In this document: one piece after another, positions 40,177 to 48,528 of the stretch
Position numbering within the stretch: position 1 is the stretch's first letter
Layout: every line of letters starts with the position of its first letter
Assembly (NCBI RefSeq): GCF_003762905.1
Contig: NZ_RJKS01000004.1
Span: 62,001 to 126,000 of the forward strand
DNA length: 64,000 bases
Origin: Curtobacterium sp. ZW137
GTDB lineage: Bacteria; Actinomycetota; Actinomycetes; Actinomycetales; Microbacteriaceae
Direction of reading: 5' to 3'
The notes under the pieces: model-generated
Seen by the model: the letters and a program-made list of their open reading frames with translations, nothing else
The model's database searches: none
Told to the model about the DNA's origin: nothing
Program-made: the position numbers and the translations under genes

Positions 40177-42264
40177 TCAGCGGCGGTGTCGGAGGACGAG
40201 CGTCCCGGCGCCGGCGAGGAGCAGCAGCAGTGCGAACACCGCGGGCAGGACCGGCGAGGTCGCCCCGGTGTACGCGAGACCGGCGGGCGTGCTGGTCGCT
40301 GCGGTCGCCGCTGCACGAGCGGCCAGGGTCGACACCTGTGCGGCGGCAGCGGTCGTCGCGGTGACGCCCGTCGTGCCGGCGGTGGTCACGACGTCCGCCG
40401 TGACGATCGAGCCGGAGCCGCCGTCACCGATCGGGGTGGTCGTGTCGCCGGGGGTCGAGCCACCGTCACCGGGCGTCGTGCCGTCACCAGGGGTCGTGCC
40501 GTCACCAGGGGTCGTGCCGTCACCGGGGTCGGTGCCGTCACCAGGGGTCGTGCCGTCACCAGGGGTCGTGCCGTCACCGGGGTCGGTGCCGTCACCAGGG
40601 GTCGTGCCGTCACCAGGGGTCGTGGTGGTCCCGGTGCTGGTCCCGTCACCGATGATGCCGATGCCGTTCCCACCGATGGTGATCGGCAGCCCGATCACGG
40701 GCACGATCTGCGTCCCGGAGAGGAGACCACCGTCACCGGAGGTGCTACCCGCCGTACCCGTGCCCGTCACCGGGACCGTCGTGGCCGAACCCGAGCTGGT
40801 CCCGTCACCGACGAGACCGATGCCGTTCCCACCGATCGTCACCGGCAGCGAGACCACCGGCGACACCTGCGTGCCAGCAGCGACACCATCCGAACCGTCC
40901 GTCGAACCAGCGGTGCCGGCCGACGCACCCGTGCCCGTGCCGGTGCCCGTCACCGGGACCGTGGTGGTCGAACCCGAGCTGGTCCCGTCACCGACGAGAC
41001 CGATCCCTTTCCCCGAGACCGTCACCGGCAGAGAGACCACCGGCGACACCTGCGTGCCAGAAGCGACACCATCCGAACCATCCGTCGAACCAGCGGTGCC
41101 GGCCGACGTGCCCGTGCCCGTGCCCGTCGCCGGGACCGTCGTGGCCGAACCCGAGCTGGTCCCGTCACCGACGAGACCGATCCCGTTCCCCGAGACCGTC
41201 ACCGGCAGGGAGACGGCCGGCGTCAGCTGGGTGCCCGAAGCGATCCCGTCCGACCCGGAGGTCGTCGAGGAGTCACCCACGGAGGGAGCGGCAGGAGCGC
41301 TGGCAGACGACGAGCCGGTGGAGCTCGCATCGCCGAGGAGACCGATCCCGTTGCCGGAGATCGTCACCGGGATCGAGACGAGCGGCGACACCTGGGTGCC
41401 GGACGCCGTGCCGTCAGCGCCCGACGTGGAACCGCCCGACGTGGATCCGCCCGACGCAGCCGCCGGAGCGGCCGGAGCCGCCGTGGAGGTCCCAGTCGAG
41501 GTCCCGTCCCCGAGCAGCGCGATCCCGTTGCCGGCGATCGTCACCGGGACCGACACCGTGGGGACGACCTGCGTCCCCGAGGCGGTGCCGTCCGACCCGG
41601 ACGTCGTCGGTGCAGCAGCAGCCGGAGCTGCGGGAGCGTCAGCGGCAGGCGCAGTGGCAGCCGGTGCCGGCGACGCCGCGACGGCGTCACCACCGACCGA
41701 CACCGCGTTGCCGGAGACGTCGACCGGCGCGGCCACATCGCCGGCGACCTGGGTCCCGGAAGCGACCCCGTCCGCACCGGACGTGGCCGGGGCCGCAGGC
41801 GCAGCAGCCGGAGCGGCAGGCGCCGCAGCAGCAGGCGCCGCAGCAGCAGGCGCGGCAGCAGCAGGCGCGGCAGCCGCAGGCGCCGACGAGGTCGACGCCG
41901 CGTCACCACCCACCGCGACGGCGTTGCCCCCGACGGTCACGGGCGCACTCACGGAAGGGACCGCCTGGGTCCCCGACGCGACACCGTCCGCCCCCGAGGT
42001 GGTCGGAGCAGCGGGAGCGGCAGCAGCGGGAGCAGCAGCCGGAGCAGCCGGCGCCGACACCGCCGACGACACCGCGTCGCCGAGCAGGCCGAGCGCGTTC
42101 CCGGCGACGGACACGGGTGCGTCGACAGACGGCGCCACCTGGGTCCCGGACACGGTGCCGTCAGCCCCGGAGGTCGTCGCCGCGTTCGCCGCAGCAGCAC
42201 CTCCGAGCGTCAGGCCACCGACGAAGAGGGCGAACCACAGCCCTCTGGAGACGTACTTGTTCAT
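40177..42264 (-). CDS. Chaplin-like repeat surface protein with LAYTG sortase signal
   Basis: Exported wall-anchored protein of 695 residues. The signal peptide is MNKYVSRG plus a hydrophobic segment ending ANA. Nine repeats of about 37 residues follow, each of the form SGTQV.P.V..PV.V.GN...L.GD, which resembles the chaplin domain (SGN..Q.PV..PV.VCGN) but without cysteines. Ala/Pro- or Thr/Gly-rich spacers separate them. Then about ten PGDGT units, LAYTG, a hydrophobic helix and RHRR. LAxTG is recognised by class E sortases, as in the long Streptomyces chaplins. Likely forms a hydrophobic or adhesive coat. ATG 42264 is chosen because AGGAG is 8 nt upstream. No sortase gene lies in the window. 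Confidence 0.85.
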   Translation of the reverse strand: MNKYVSRGLWFALFVGGLTLGGAAAANAATTSGADGTVSGTQVAPSVDAPVSVAGNALGLLGDAVSSAVSAPAAPAAAPAAAAPAAPTTSGADGVASGTQAVPSVSAPVTVGGNAVAVGGDAASTSSAPAAAAPAAAAPAAAAPAAAAPAAPAAAPAAPATSGADGVASGTQVAGDVAAPVDVSGNAVSVGGDAVAASPAPAATAPAADAPAAPAAAAPTTSGSDGTASGTQVVPTVSVPVTIAGNGIALLGDGTSTGTSTAAPAAPAAASGGSTSGGSTSGADGTASGTQVSPLVSIPVTISGNGIGLLGDASSTGSSSASAPAAPSVGDSSTTSGSDGIASGTQLTPAVSLPVTVSGNGIGLVGDGTSSGSATTVPATGTGTGTSAGTAGSTDGSDGVASGTQVSPVVSLPVTVSGKGIGLVGDGTSSGSTTTVPVTGTGTGTGASAGTAGSTDGSDGVAAGTQVSPVVSLPVTIGGNGIGLVGDGTSSGSATTVPVTGTGTAGSTSGDGGLLSGTQIVPVIGLPITIGGNGIGIIGDGTSTGTTTTPGDGTTPGDGTDPGDGTTPGDGTTPGDGTDPGDGTTPGDGTTPGDGTTPGDGGSTPGDTTTPIGDGGSGSIVTADVVTTAGTTGVTATTAAAAQVSTLAARAAATAATSTPAGLAYTGATSPVLPAVFALLLLLAGAGTLVLRHRR

Positions 42265-42347
42265 GGTCATCACTCCTGATCGAGATGTTCCCGACCGCGG
42301 TCGCGGCCGGTGGTGCGCTTCCTGCCGTGGGGGCAGGTGCACCGATC

Positions 42348-43748
42348 TCAGTCAGGAGCGACGTCGTGGTCGCCGGTTGCGGACGCCGGGACGGCGTCGT
42401 CGGCGATGGTGCCGCGTGTCCCCGCGGCGAGGGGGTCCTGGTCGGCGCTGACGCCGACGGTGCCGACGACACCCGCGCCGGCCGAGCCGGAGGTCGAGGT
42501 GCTGCCGGTGAGTCCGGAGCCGGAGCCGCCACCGAGCGGCGAGTCTCCGGGGGTACGGCCGTCCGGCAGCAGCAGGGCTGCACCGCCGAGCGACGCCGAC
42601 TCCGGCGCTGCCGACGACGACGTGGCACGCACGGTGGACGCCGAGACGACGGTCGCCGGGTCGTTGCCCGCGATGGTCGCCGCAGCGCTCGGACGAGCCG
42701 CAGCGGCGGTCGTCGGAGCCTCCGCCACGCCGGACGCCACGGCACCGAGCGTCACGGATGCACCCGGACCGGCCACGGCGGCGGACCCGCCACCCACCGT
42801 GGGCAGGGGTGTCTGTGGGAGGGGTGCCGAGCCTCCAGGCAGGGTCACGAGCGGCGGCGGCGACGAGCCGTCGACGATCCCCGGAACCGTCCCCACCACG
42901 GTCCCGACGCCGCCGAGGGTGTCGTCGACCAGCCCGGTGACGGGTGCCGTCACGGTGCCGAGGGTGTCGTCCCCGAGCACGGTCCCGACGACCGGCAACG
43001 CCCCGACCACGTGGTCGAGCGTGCTGACGACGGTCGTGACCGGACGTGCGCCGGTGAGCCCCTGGACCGTCCCGGTGACGGGGCGGAGCACGGTTGCGAC
43101 GGTGCCGAGCAGCGGACTGGAGGCCGTGCTCGCCGCCGTCTCGCCGGAGGCCGTCGCGGGGGTGGTCGGCGCCGTCGCCGTGGCCGGTCCCGCCGGCTGG
43201 GCGGCGGTCGCGGGGGCCGAGGTGGCCGGGGCTGCGGGGCTCGTGGCCGCCGGGGTCGTCGCGGGCGTCGTGCTCGACGGCTGCGGTGCCGGAGCGGGCG
43301 ATGCCGGGGCGGGGCGCGTGGGCGCGGCAGCCGCTGGCGCAGGCGCAGGTGCTGCCGGAGCGGGCGTGTGTGCAGCCGGCGCAGCGGGGGCCGCGGGAGC
43401 GGGCACGTGTGCAGCGGGGGCTGCCGGGGCCGGCGCTGCCGGAGCGGGGGCGGGGGCCGGAGCAGGGGCGGGGGCTGCCGGACGGACGGCGTCGCGCACC
43501 GGGTCGACGACCCCGCCGACGACCTGTCCGACTCCTCCGGCGACTCCGTGGACGGTGTCCCCGAGGCCGCGGGCGATCCCGCCGACGAGGCCGGACGAGT
43601 GCGACGTGGACGATGCCGGCGCCTCGGCTGCGGAGGCGGCGTGCACGCCGAACGTGAGCGAGAGCAGCACACCGGCGGCGCTCACCCCGGTGCCCAGCAA
43701 GGCGTACCGGATCGCAGCGCGCCAGGGTGCGCGCAACGGCTTGTCCAT
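42348..43748 (-). CDS. Secreted Pro/Ala-rich hypothetical protein, partner of the chaplin-like gene
   Basis: Exported protein of 466 residues. The signal peptide region is MDKPLRAPWRAA plus a hydrophobic segment ending HAASAAE. Residues about 60-200 are built almost entirely of Ala and Pro, then comes a part rich in Val-Gly-Thr with loosely repeated TVxxPVTG/VVGTV units, then a Gly/Ser-rich end with no sortase motif. GGAGG lies 7 nt before the ATG. It precedes the chaplin-like gene by 83 nt on the same strand, so they are likely cotranscribed. No family recognised; a cell-surface or matrix role is inferred from composition and context. Confidence 0.72.
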   Translation of the reverse strand: MDKPLRAPWRAAIRYALLGTGVSAAGVLLSLTFGVHAASAAEAPASSTSHSSGLVGGIARGLGDTVHGVAGGVGQVVGGVVDPVRDAVRPAAPAPAPAPAPAPAAPAPAAPAAHVPAPAAPAAPAAHTPAPAAPAPAPAAAAPTRPAPASPAPAPQPSSTTPATTPAATSPAAPATSAPATAAQPAGPATATAPTTPATASGETAASTASSPLLGTVATVLRPVTGTVQGLTGARPVTTVVSTLDHVVGALPVVGTVLGDDTLGTVTAPVTGLVDDTLGGVGTVVGTVPGIVDGSSPPPLVTLPGGSAPLPQTPLPTVGGGSAAVAGPGASVTLGAVASGVAEAPTTAAAARPSAAATIAGNDPATVVSASTVRATSSSAAPESASLGGAALLLPDGRTPGDSPLGGGSGSGLTGSTSTSGSAGAGVVGTVGVSADQDPLAAGTRGTIADDAVPASATGDHDVAPD

Positions 43749-43857
43749 GCGCTCACCTCCTGGTCTGGCTGCGCACGTATAGTGGTTGATCGGCACGGTA
43801 CGCCCCTCGCGGCGATCGCGCACCAGCTCTCCCACGAAACCGTCAGGAACCAGCGGC

Positions 43858-44289
43858 ATGCCCTCGATCTTCAGCGCCCCAACTCGCAACCTCGACGTCG
43901 TCACCCTGCACGAGGTCCTCCGGCTGCGTCAGGACGTCTTCGTCGTCGAGCAGGGGTGCGCGTACCCGGACATCGACGGCCGTGACCTGGAGCCGGGCAC
44001 CGTCCAGTTCTGGGCCGGCGAGGGCTCGGTCGACGCGACGCTCCGGCTCCTCCGCGAGCCCGACGGCAGCGAGCGCATCGGCCGGGTCGCGACCGCCGCG
44101 CACGCCCGCGGCGCCGGACTGGCGGCGAGCCTGATGGAGGCCGCGATCGCCGAGACCCGCTCCCCCGTCGTGCACATCGACGCGCAGGCGCACCTCGAGC
44201 AGTGGTACGGCCGGTTCGGGTTCGTGCGTTCGGGCGACGACTTCCTCGAGGACGGGATCCCACACATCCCGATGACCCGGACGCGCTGA
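43858..44289 (+). CDS. GNAT-family N-acetyltransferase, ElaA-like
   Basis: Acetyl-CoA dependent acetyltransferase of 143 residues. It has the ElaA pattern: LHEVLRLRQDVFVVEQGCAYPDIDGRD at the start, ATLRLL, GRVATAAHARGAGLAASLM (acetyl-CoA loop) and YGRFGFVRSGDDFLEDGIPHIPM at the end. Its substrate is unknown. ATG 43858 fits the family start. It is divergent from the secreted Pro/Ala-rich gene, with a TATAGT box near 43777. Confidence 0.9.
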   Translation: MPSIFSAPTRNLDVVTLHEVLRLRQDVFVVEQGCAYPDIDGRDLEPGTVQFWAGEGSVDATLRLLREPDGSERIGRVATAAHARGAGLAASLMEAAIAETRSPVVHIDAQAHLEQWYGRFGFVRSGDDFLEDGIPHIPMTRTR

Positions 44290-44651
44290 GCGGCGGGCTC
44301 GGGCGGGGCTCGGCGCTGCGCCCTGGCGGCGGGGGCTCGGCGCTGCGCCCCTGGCGGCGGGGGCTCGGGGCTGCGCCGCCGGCGGGGCCGACCCGAGCGC
44401 CGGGCGCGGGCCGCGGGGCGGAGCGGAGCCGAGCCTCCCGTCCGCGCTGCTCGTTCCGAGCCGGCATGCGCGTTCCTTCCCATCACGCTCGCGCTGAGAA
44501 GTGGTTTCCCGCGTACCTGCTCGAAAGAAACAGCCGACTACGCACGAAATCACCACCCGCGGGCGGGGCTGCGGGCAGCCTGCGGGCGGGGCTGCGGGCA
44601 GCCTGCGGGCGGGGCTGCGGGCAGGCTGCGGGTAGGGCTCCGCGCGGAGCG
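44290..44651. repeat. Gene-free convergent gap with GC-rich tandem repeats
   Basis: This 362-bp stretch separates the acetyltransferase and Lrp genes and contains no convincing gene. It holds reiterated GGCGGGGGCTCGG words (44300-44385), a GCCTCCCGTCCG half element at 44433-44444, a less GC-rich stretch (about 44490-44550), and three copies of a 23-bp unit (GCGGGCGGGGCTGCGGGCAG plus CCT) from 44559 to 44639. Confidence 0.7.
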
Positions 44652-45179
44652 TCAGGCGCGCCAGCGCCGGAGCTCGTCGTAGGAGCGCGCCTGCCGCTCC
44701 CGGTCCGCCACGAGCCGCTCGAACACGATGTTCGTCTGCGTCGTCGCGACGGACGGGTCCCCGCTGAGCTCGTCGGCGACGAAGTCCCGGAGCTGCTCGG
44801 TCGACGTGCACGCGATGTGCACGAGGAAGTCCTTGTCCCCCGCCAGGAACGACACGTCGAGCACGACGGGAACGCGGAGCAGCCGCTTGGCGAACTCCCG
44901 GAGCTCGTGCCGGGCGGCGGCGTGCACGCGGACGGACACCATCGCCTCGATCGAGAACCCGAGCCGGGCGACGTCGACGTCCGCGCGGTAGCCCCGGATC
45001 ACGCCGGCGTCCTCGAGTGCCCGCACCCGGGCCAGACACGTCGACGGGGCGATCCCGACCGCGGCGGCCAGCCGGTTGTTCGGCATCCGGGCGTCAGCGG
45101 CGAGGGTCCAGAGGATCCGCTCGTCGACCTCGTCGAGGCGCGGGGCCGGATCGGGACGGCGGACGGGGCGGTCGGTCAC
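44652..45179 (-). CDS. Lrp/AsnC-family transcriptional regulator
   Basis: Amino-acid responsive regulator of 175 residues. The helix-turn-helix is LDEVDERILWTLAADARMPNNRLAAAVGIAPSTCLARVRALEDAGVI across residues 15-60, followed by the RAM/AsnC ligand domain (VSVRVHAAARHELREF, DFLVHIACTSTEQL). GTG start with a TACGGT box 6 nt upstream and no Shine-Dalgarno. The longer frame through the GC repeats upstream is not coding. Targets unknown. The next 221 bp (45180-45400) hold only GC-rich repeats of GCCGGGGCC type. Confidence 0.9.
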   Translation of the reverse strand: MTDRPVRRPDPAPRLDEVDERILWTLAADARMPNNRLAAAVGIAPSTCLARVRALEDAGVIRGYRADVDVARLGFSIEAMVSVRVHAAARHELREFAKRLLRVPVVLDVSFLAGDKDFLVHIACTSTEQLRDFVADELSGDPSVATTQTNIVFERLVADRERQARSYDELRRWRA

Positions 45180-45400
45180 GCGACCACCGTAGCGCGCAGG
45201 TCGGGCGCCGGGGCCGCCGAGGCCGTCGGCGCCGCCGGGGCCGCCGGGGCCCGCCGAGGCCGCCGAGGCCCGCCGAGTCCGCCGAGTGCGCAGAAGTGGT
45301 GCCGCTCCGTGGAGGAACACCGCCACTGCTGCGCACTCGACGCTCAGCGCACGGCGCCCGCACCCGCACCGCCACACCGCGCCGCAGCCCCGCACCCGCC

Positions 45401-45907
45401 CTACATCGCGAGCGTCATCCCGATCACGGCGACCGTCATCGCGAACACCTCGCCGCTCCGGACCGCCCGCCGGTCCTCGCGCGCCCACTCGTACCGGAGC
45501 AGCCACCCGCTGAACGCGCAGTACCCGATCACACCGCCGCCGAGCACCGCGGTCAACGCGATCCCGTGTCCGGCGTGCCCGTCGGCGAGCCCGGTCGCGT
45601 GTCCCATCAGGAGCATCCCGGCCATCACGACCGACGAGAGCGCTCGGTGCACGTCCATCGGCTCGGCACGACGGCCGTCGGCGCGACGACGGCGCATCAC
45701 GGGCAGCGGGGCGAGGAGCAGCAGCACCGTCGCCGCCAGCAGCGTCCACGACGCGCCGGCGTGCACCACCGGCATGACCATCGCGACGAGCATCACCGCG
45801 GCGGGGACGATCACCCCGGGGCGCGGGCGGTACCGGTCGCCGACGATGCAGCACACGGACGCGAACTGCGGCACGACGAGCATGGCGTCGGCGACGGTCT
45901 CGTGCAC
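45401..45907 (-). CDS. DUF5134-like multi-pass membrane protein
   Basis: Membrane protein of 168 residues with about five hydrophobic segments. Histidines sit next to membrane segments in VVHAGASW, DVHRALSSVVMAGMLLMGHA and DGHAGHG, which might bind heme or copper; this pattern recalls the actinobacterial DUF5134 family. The GTG start has GAGGA 8 nt upstream. It lies 41 bp downstream of the DUF5997 gene on the same strand. Function unknown. Confidence 0.68.
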   Translation of the reverse strand: MHETVADAMLVVPQFASVCCIVGDRYRPRPGVIVPAAVMLVAMVMPVVHAGASWTLLAATVLLLLAPLPVMRRRRADGRRAEPMDVHRALSSVVMAGMLLMGHATGLADGHAGHGIALTAVLGGGVIGYCAFSGWLLRYEWAREDRRAVRSGEVFAMTVAVIGMTLAM

Positions 45908-45948
45908 GGGCGGTCCTCGGTGCGTCCGGGGTGGATGGGTCGGGCGGG

Positions 45949-46338
45949 TCAGCCCTCGGCGCGGGCAGCGGCCTTCGCGGCGCGCTCCTGCTTCACGCGG
46001 GCGTTCTCCGCGTGCACGGCGGCCTGCGTGGCGCGCTCCTGCACGAGCCACTCGGGCTTCTCGACGAGCAGGTCCTTGATCTGGGCCGTGGTCAGGGCTT
46101 CTTCGATCCCGGAACGGCTGAGGCCGGAGATGGACACGCCGAGCTTCTGCGCGACGACGGGTCGCGGGTGCGGGCCGTCGCGACGGAGGTCCTCGAGCCA
46201 TGCCGGCGGCTGGGTCCGCAGTTCCTCGAACTCGGTCCGCGTGACGGGCGCGTCGCGGAAGGACTCCGGAGCGGCCGAAAGGAGGATCCCGAGCTTCTTC
46301 GCGGCCGTCTCGGGCTTCATCGTCTGTTCCTGCGCCAT
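45949..46338 (-). CDS. DUF5997 family protein
   Basis: Conserved actinobacterial protein of 129 residues. It starts MAQEQTMKPETAAKKLGILL and shows FRDAPVTRTEFEEL, PPAWLEDLRRDGPHPRPVVA and an internal helix-turn-helix-like AQKLGVSISGLSRSGI, with a basic helical tail. The ATG has TACTCT 7 nt upstream, so it is probably leaderless. It is divergent from the LysR-domain gene over 33 bp, a pairing seen repeatedly in actinobacteria, which suggests a joint regulatory function. The possible HTH has not been tested. Confidence 0.8.
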   Translation of the reverse strand: MAQEQTMKPETAAKKLGILLSAAPESFRDAPVTRTEFEELRTQPPAWLEDLRRDGPHPRPVVAQKLGVSISGLSRSGIEEALTTAQIKDLLVEKPEWLVQERATQAAVHAENARVKQERAAKAAARAEG

Positions 46339-46371
46339 GGTGACCAGAGTACGGCCCCTATGCTCGGTTGC

Positions 46372-47187
46372 ATGACCGCGGCACTGACCATCGCCTTCGT
46401 GCCCGGGGTGTCCCCGGCCAAGTGGGCTCGGGTGTGGCGTGACCGCTTCCCCTCCGTCGAGCTCCTGCTCCGCCCGATCGGCCAGGGTGACGTCGACGAT
46501 GCCCTCGCTGGCGACGTCGACATGGTCTTCGCGCGGGTCCCCGTCTCCGAGGAACACAACGCGATCCCGCTCTGGACCGAGACCGCGGTCGTGGCGACCC
46601 CGAAGGACTCGGCGCTGGCAAAGTCGTCCGAGCTGACCGCGACGGACCTCGCGGACGTGCACGTCATCGACGCGGGCCCCGTCCCCGCGGACGTCGACGG
46701 TGCGCTGGACCTCGTCGAGGCGAACGTCGGCGTGGTCGTCCTCCCCCAGTCACTGTTCCGGAAGGCCAGCCGCAAGGACCTGGTGGCCCGTCCGCTCGCC
46801 GACTCCCCCGGCACGCGCGTTGCGCTGGTCTGGCGGGACGAGGACGCGTCCGAGCTCACCGAGGAGTTCATCGGCGTGGTGCGTGGCAGGACCGCCAACA
46901 GTTCACGGCAGACGGGAGGCCCGGATCGCGACCCCGACGACGGCTCGCCGTCGGCACGTGGCGGGTCCACGGCCGGTGCCGGGTCGAAGGGCGCGTCCGG
47001 GTCGAAGGGCGCGTCCGGCTCGAAGGGCACCGGCAAGGGCGATGCCGCCGGGGGCAAGGCCAAGGCGAAGTCCCCCGGGGGCGCGAAGTCCGGTTCGGGC
47101 AAGGGCTCCAAGAGCAGCAAGAGCCCGAAGCCCGGGCGGGGGAAGATGCGCGGGAAGCCGAGCCGCGGGTCGAAGGGGAACCGGTGA
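46372..47187 (+). CDS. LysR substrate-binding domain protein without HTH, Lys-rich tail
   Basis: Protein of 271 residues. Residues 1-170 form a periplasmic-binding-like fold of the LysR effector domain (LTIAFVPGVSPAKWARVW, DMVFARVPV, VGVVVLPQSLFRKASR, VALVWRDED), but there is no N-terminal DNA-binding domain. The last 90 residues are a disordered tail of Ser, Gly and Lys with SKGASGSKGASGSKG repeats and PGRGKMRGKPSRGSKGNR; part of it is encoded by a GACGGGAGGC repeat half site (46913-46922). TATGCT 7 nt before the ATG suggests a leaderless start. The basic tail could bind nucleic acid or act together with the DUF5997 protein. GTGA overlap with the next gene. Confidence 0.82.
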   Translation: MTAALTIAFVPGVSPAKWARVWRDRFPSVELLLRPIGQGDVDDALAGDVDMVFARVPVSEEHNAIPLWTETAVVATPKDSALAKSSELTATDLADVHVIDAGPVPADVDGALDLVEANVGVVVLPQSLFRKASRKDLVARPLADSPGTRVALVWRDEDASELTEEFIGVVRGRTANSSRQTGGPDRDPDDGSPSARGGSTAGAGSKGASGSKGASGSKGTGKGDAAGGKAKAKSPGGAKSGSGKGSKSSKSPKPGRGKMRGKPSRGSKGNR

Positions 47188-47654
47188 CGGCGACCCGTCT
47201 CGTCACGATGCCGGCCGACCGGCTGCCGGCCTGGCTCGACACCACGATGGCCGAGTACGTGGAGTCCCGGATGCTCGCGGGTGAGACCCGCGAGCAGGCC
47301 GAGGCCAACAAGCAGCAGTCCCTCGACACGTGGTTCCCGGGCGGTACGCCGCTCGACGGGCACCACGTGTGGGACGTCGTCGACGGCGCGGACACCGTGG
47401 TCGGGTACCTCTGGATCGGGCCGTTCACGCCGGGCAGCGCCGACTGGTGGGTGTTCAACGTGGAGATCGACGCGGCACACCGTCGGCAGGGACACGCGCG
47501 GCGGGCGCTCGAGGCCGGGCACCGGATCGCGAAGGACGAGGGCGCGACGAGCATCGGGCTGAACGTCTTCGGCTACAACGCCGGTGCGCAGGAGCTCTAC
47601 GAGCGCCTCGGCTACGGCGTCACGGCCGTGCAGATGAAGCTGCCGCTGGCCTGA
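47184..47654 (+). CDS. GNAT-family N-acetyltransferase
   Basis: Acetyltransferase of 156 residues. The acetyl-CoA region is VFNVEIDAAHRRQGHARRALEAG and the final motif is GLNVFGYNAGAQELYERLGY. The N-terminal PADRLPAWLDTTMAEYVESRMLAGETREQA is typical of a subgroup often found in Firmicutes and actinobacteria. It starts at GTG overlapping the LysR-domain gene, so the two are coupled. Its substrate, possibly a lysine or amino sugar, is unknown. Confidence 0.9.
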   Translation: MTATRLVTMPADRLPAWLDTTMAEYVESRMLAGETREQAEANKQQSLDTWFPGGTPLDGHHVWDVVDGADTVVGYLWIGPFTPGSADWWVFNVEIDAAHRRQGHARRALEAGHRIAKDEGATSIGLNVFGYNAGAQELYERLGYGVTAVQMKLPLA

Positions 47655-47687
47655 GCTCCCCTGCGCGGTGCCGTGCTGCCCGAGCGG

Positions 47688-48518
47688 TCAGCGCATGATC
47701 GCGGCCGCTGCCCGTGCGACCCGGTCGCCCCGGGCGTCCTCGGCGGCTGCACGTGCCTCCGCGACGACCCTGGCGTCCGCGCGGTCGGCGGACCCGGCGT
47801 CGAACGGCGGCTGCGGGTCGTACTCGATGTACAGCTGGATGCGCTCCGCGGCGGGCTGACCCGCGAGCTCCGCAGCGAACCAGAGCGCCATGTCGATGCC
47901 GGCGCTCACCCCGGCCGCGGTGACGATCGACCCGTCGTCGACGATCCGCTCGTCCACGGTCGTCGCACCGAAGGCGGCCAGCATCGGCTTCGAGGCCCAG
48001 TGCGTCGTCGCACGCTTGCCCGCGAGGAGACCCGCGGCACCGAGCACGAACGCCCCGGTGCACACGGACGTGACCCAGGTCGCACGCTCGGCTTCCCGCC
48101 GGACGAAGTCGATCACCACGGGGTCGAGCATCGCGTCGAAGGCCCCGTCCCCACCCGGCACGACGAGGACGTCCGCGGGGTCGGCGTCCGCGAAGGTCGC
48201 CGTCGGCACGATCGAGAACCCGCAGTCGGTCGGCACCGGGTCGAGCGTCGCGGCGACGTACTGCACGCGTGCTCCCGGGACGCGGCTGAGCACCTGTGCG
48301 GGACCGGTCAGGTCGAGCTGGGTGACGTCCGGGAAGAGCAGGAACGCGATCCGGACCTCGGCCGGGTCGTGCTCCGGGACGGTGGCGTCCTCGGCGAGGG
48401 CGTCGGGCGCCGGGACGTCCACGTCGATCGGCACGTCCACGTGCTCGGCGTCGACCGGGGTGACCGGTGTCACGCGCGGGTTCGGAGTGGTCCGCGGGTC
48501 CTGGTGCTCGTTGGTCAT
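47688..48518 (-). CDS. DJ-1/PfpI-family protein, isonitrile hydratase-like
   Basis: Member of the GATase1-like superfamily, 276 residues. A disordered N-terminus of about 50 residues is followed by VRIAFLLFPDVTQLDLTGPAQVLS and the nucleophile elbow WVTSVCTGAFVLGAAGLLAGKRATTHW, with the Cys near residue 153. This is the pattern of isonitrile hydratases and of the N-terminal half of GlxA-type regulators, but there is no AraC DNA-binding domain. TAGCGT lies 7 nt before the ATG, so it is probably leaderless. It is followed downstream by a convergent acetyltransferase gene. Confidence 0.86.
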   Translation of the reverse strand: MTNEHQDPRTTPNPRVTPVTPVDAEHVDVPIDVDVPAPDALAEDATVPEHDPAEVRIAFLLFPDVTQLDLTGPAQVLSRVPGARVQYVAATLDPVPTDCGFSIVPTATFADADPADVLVVPGGDGAFDAMLDPVVIDFVRREAERATWVTSVCTGAFVLGAAGLLAGKRATTHWASKPMLAAFGATTVDERIVDDGSIVTAAGVSAGIDMALWFAAELAGQPAAERIQLYIEYDPQPPFDAGSADRADARVVAEARAAAEDARGDRVARAAAAIMR

Positions 48519-48528
48519 GGGCGCGACG

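Noticed and set aside
40480..40625. Regular repeats of about 18 and 36 bp resembling a CRISPR-like array
   Set aside because: They encode the in-frame PGDGT units of the chaplin-like protein and have no variable spacers.
43901..44467. Minus-strand frame preceded by GGAAGG opposite the acetyltransferase
   Set aside because: It is Arg/Pro-rich, overlaps a gene with clear GNAT motifs, and covers GC repeats; it looks like a shadow frame.
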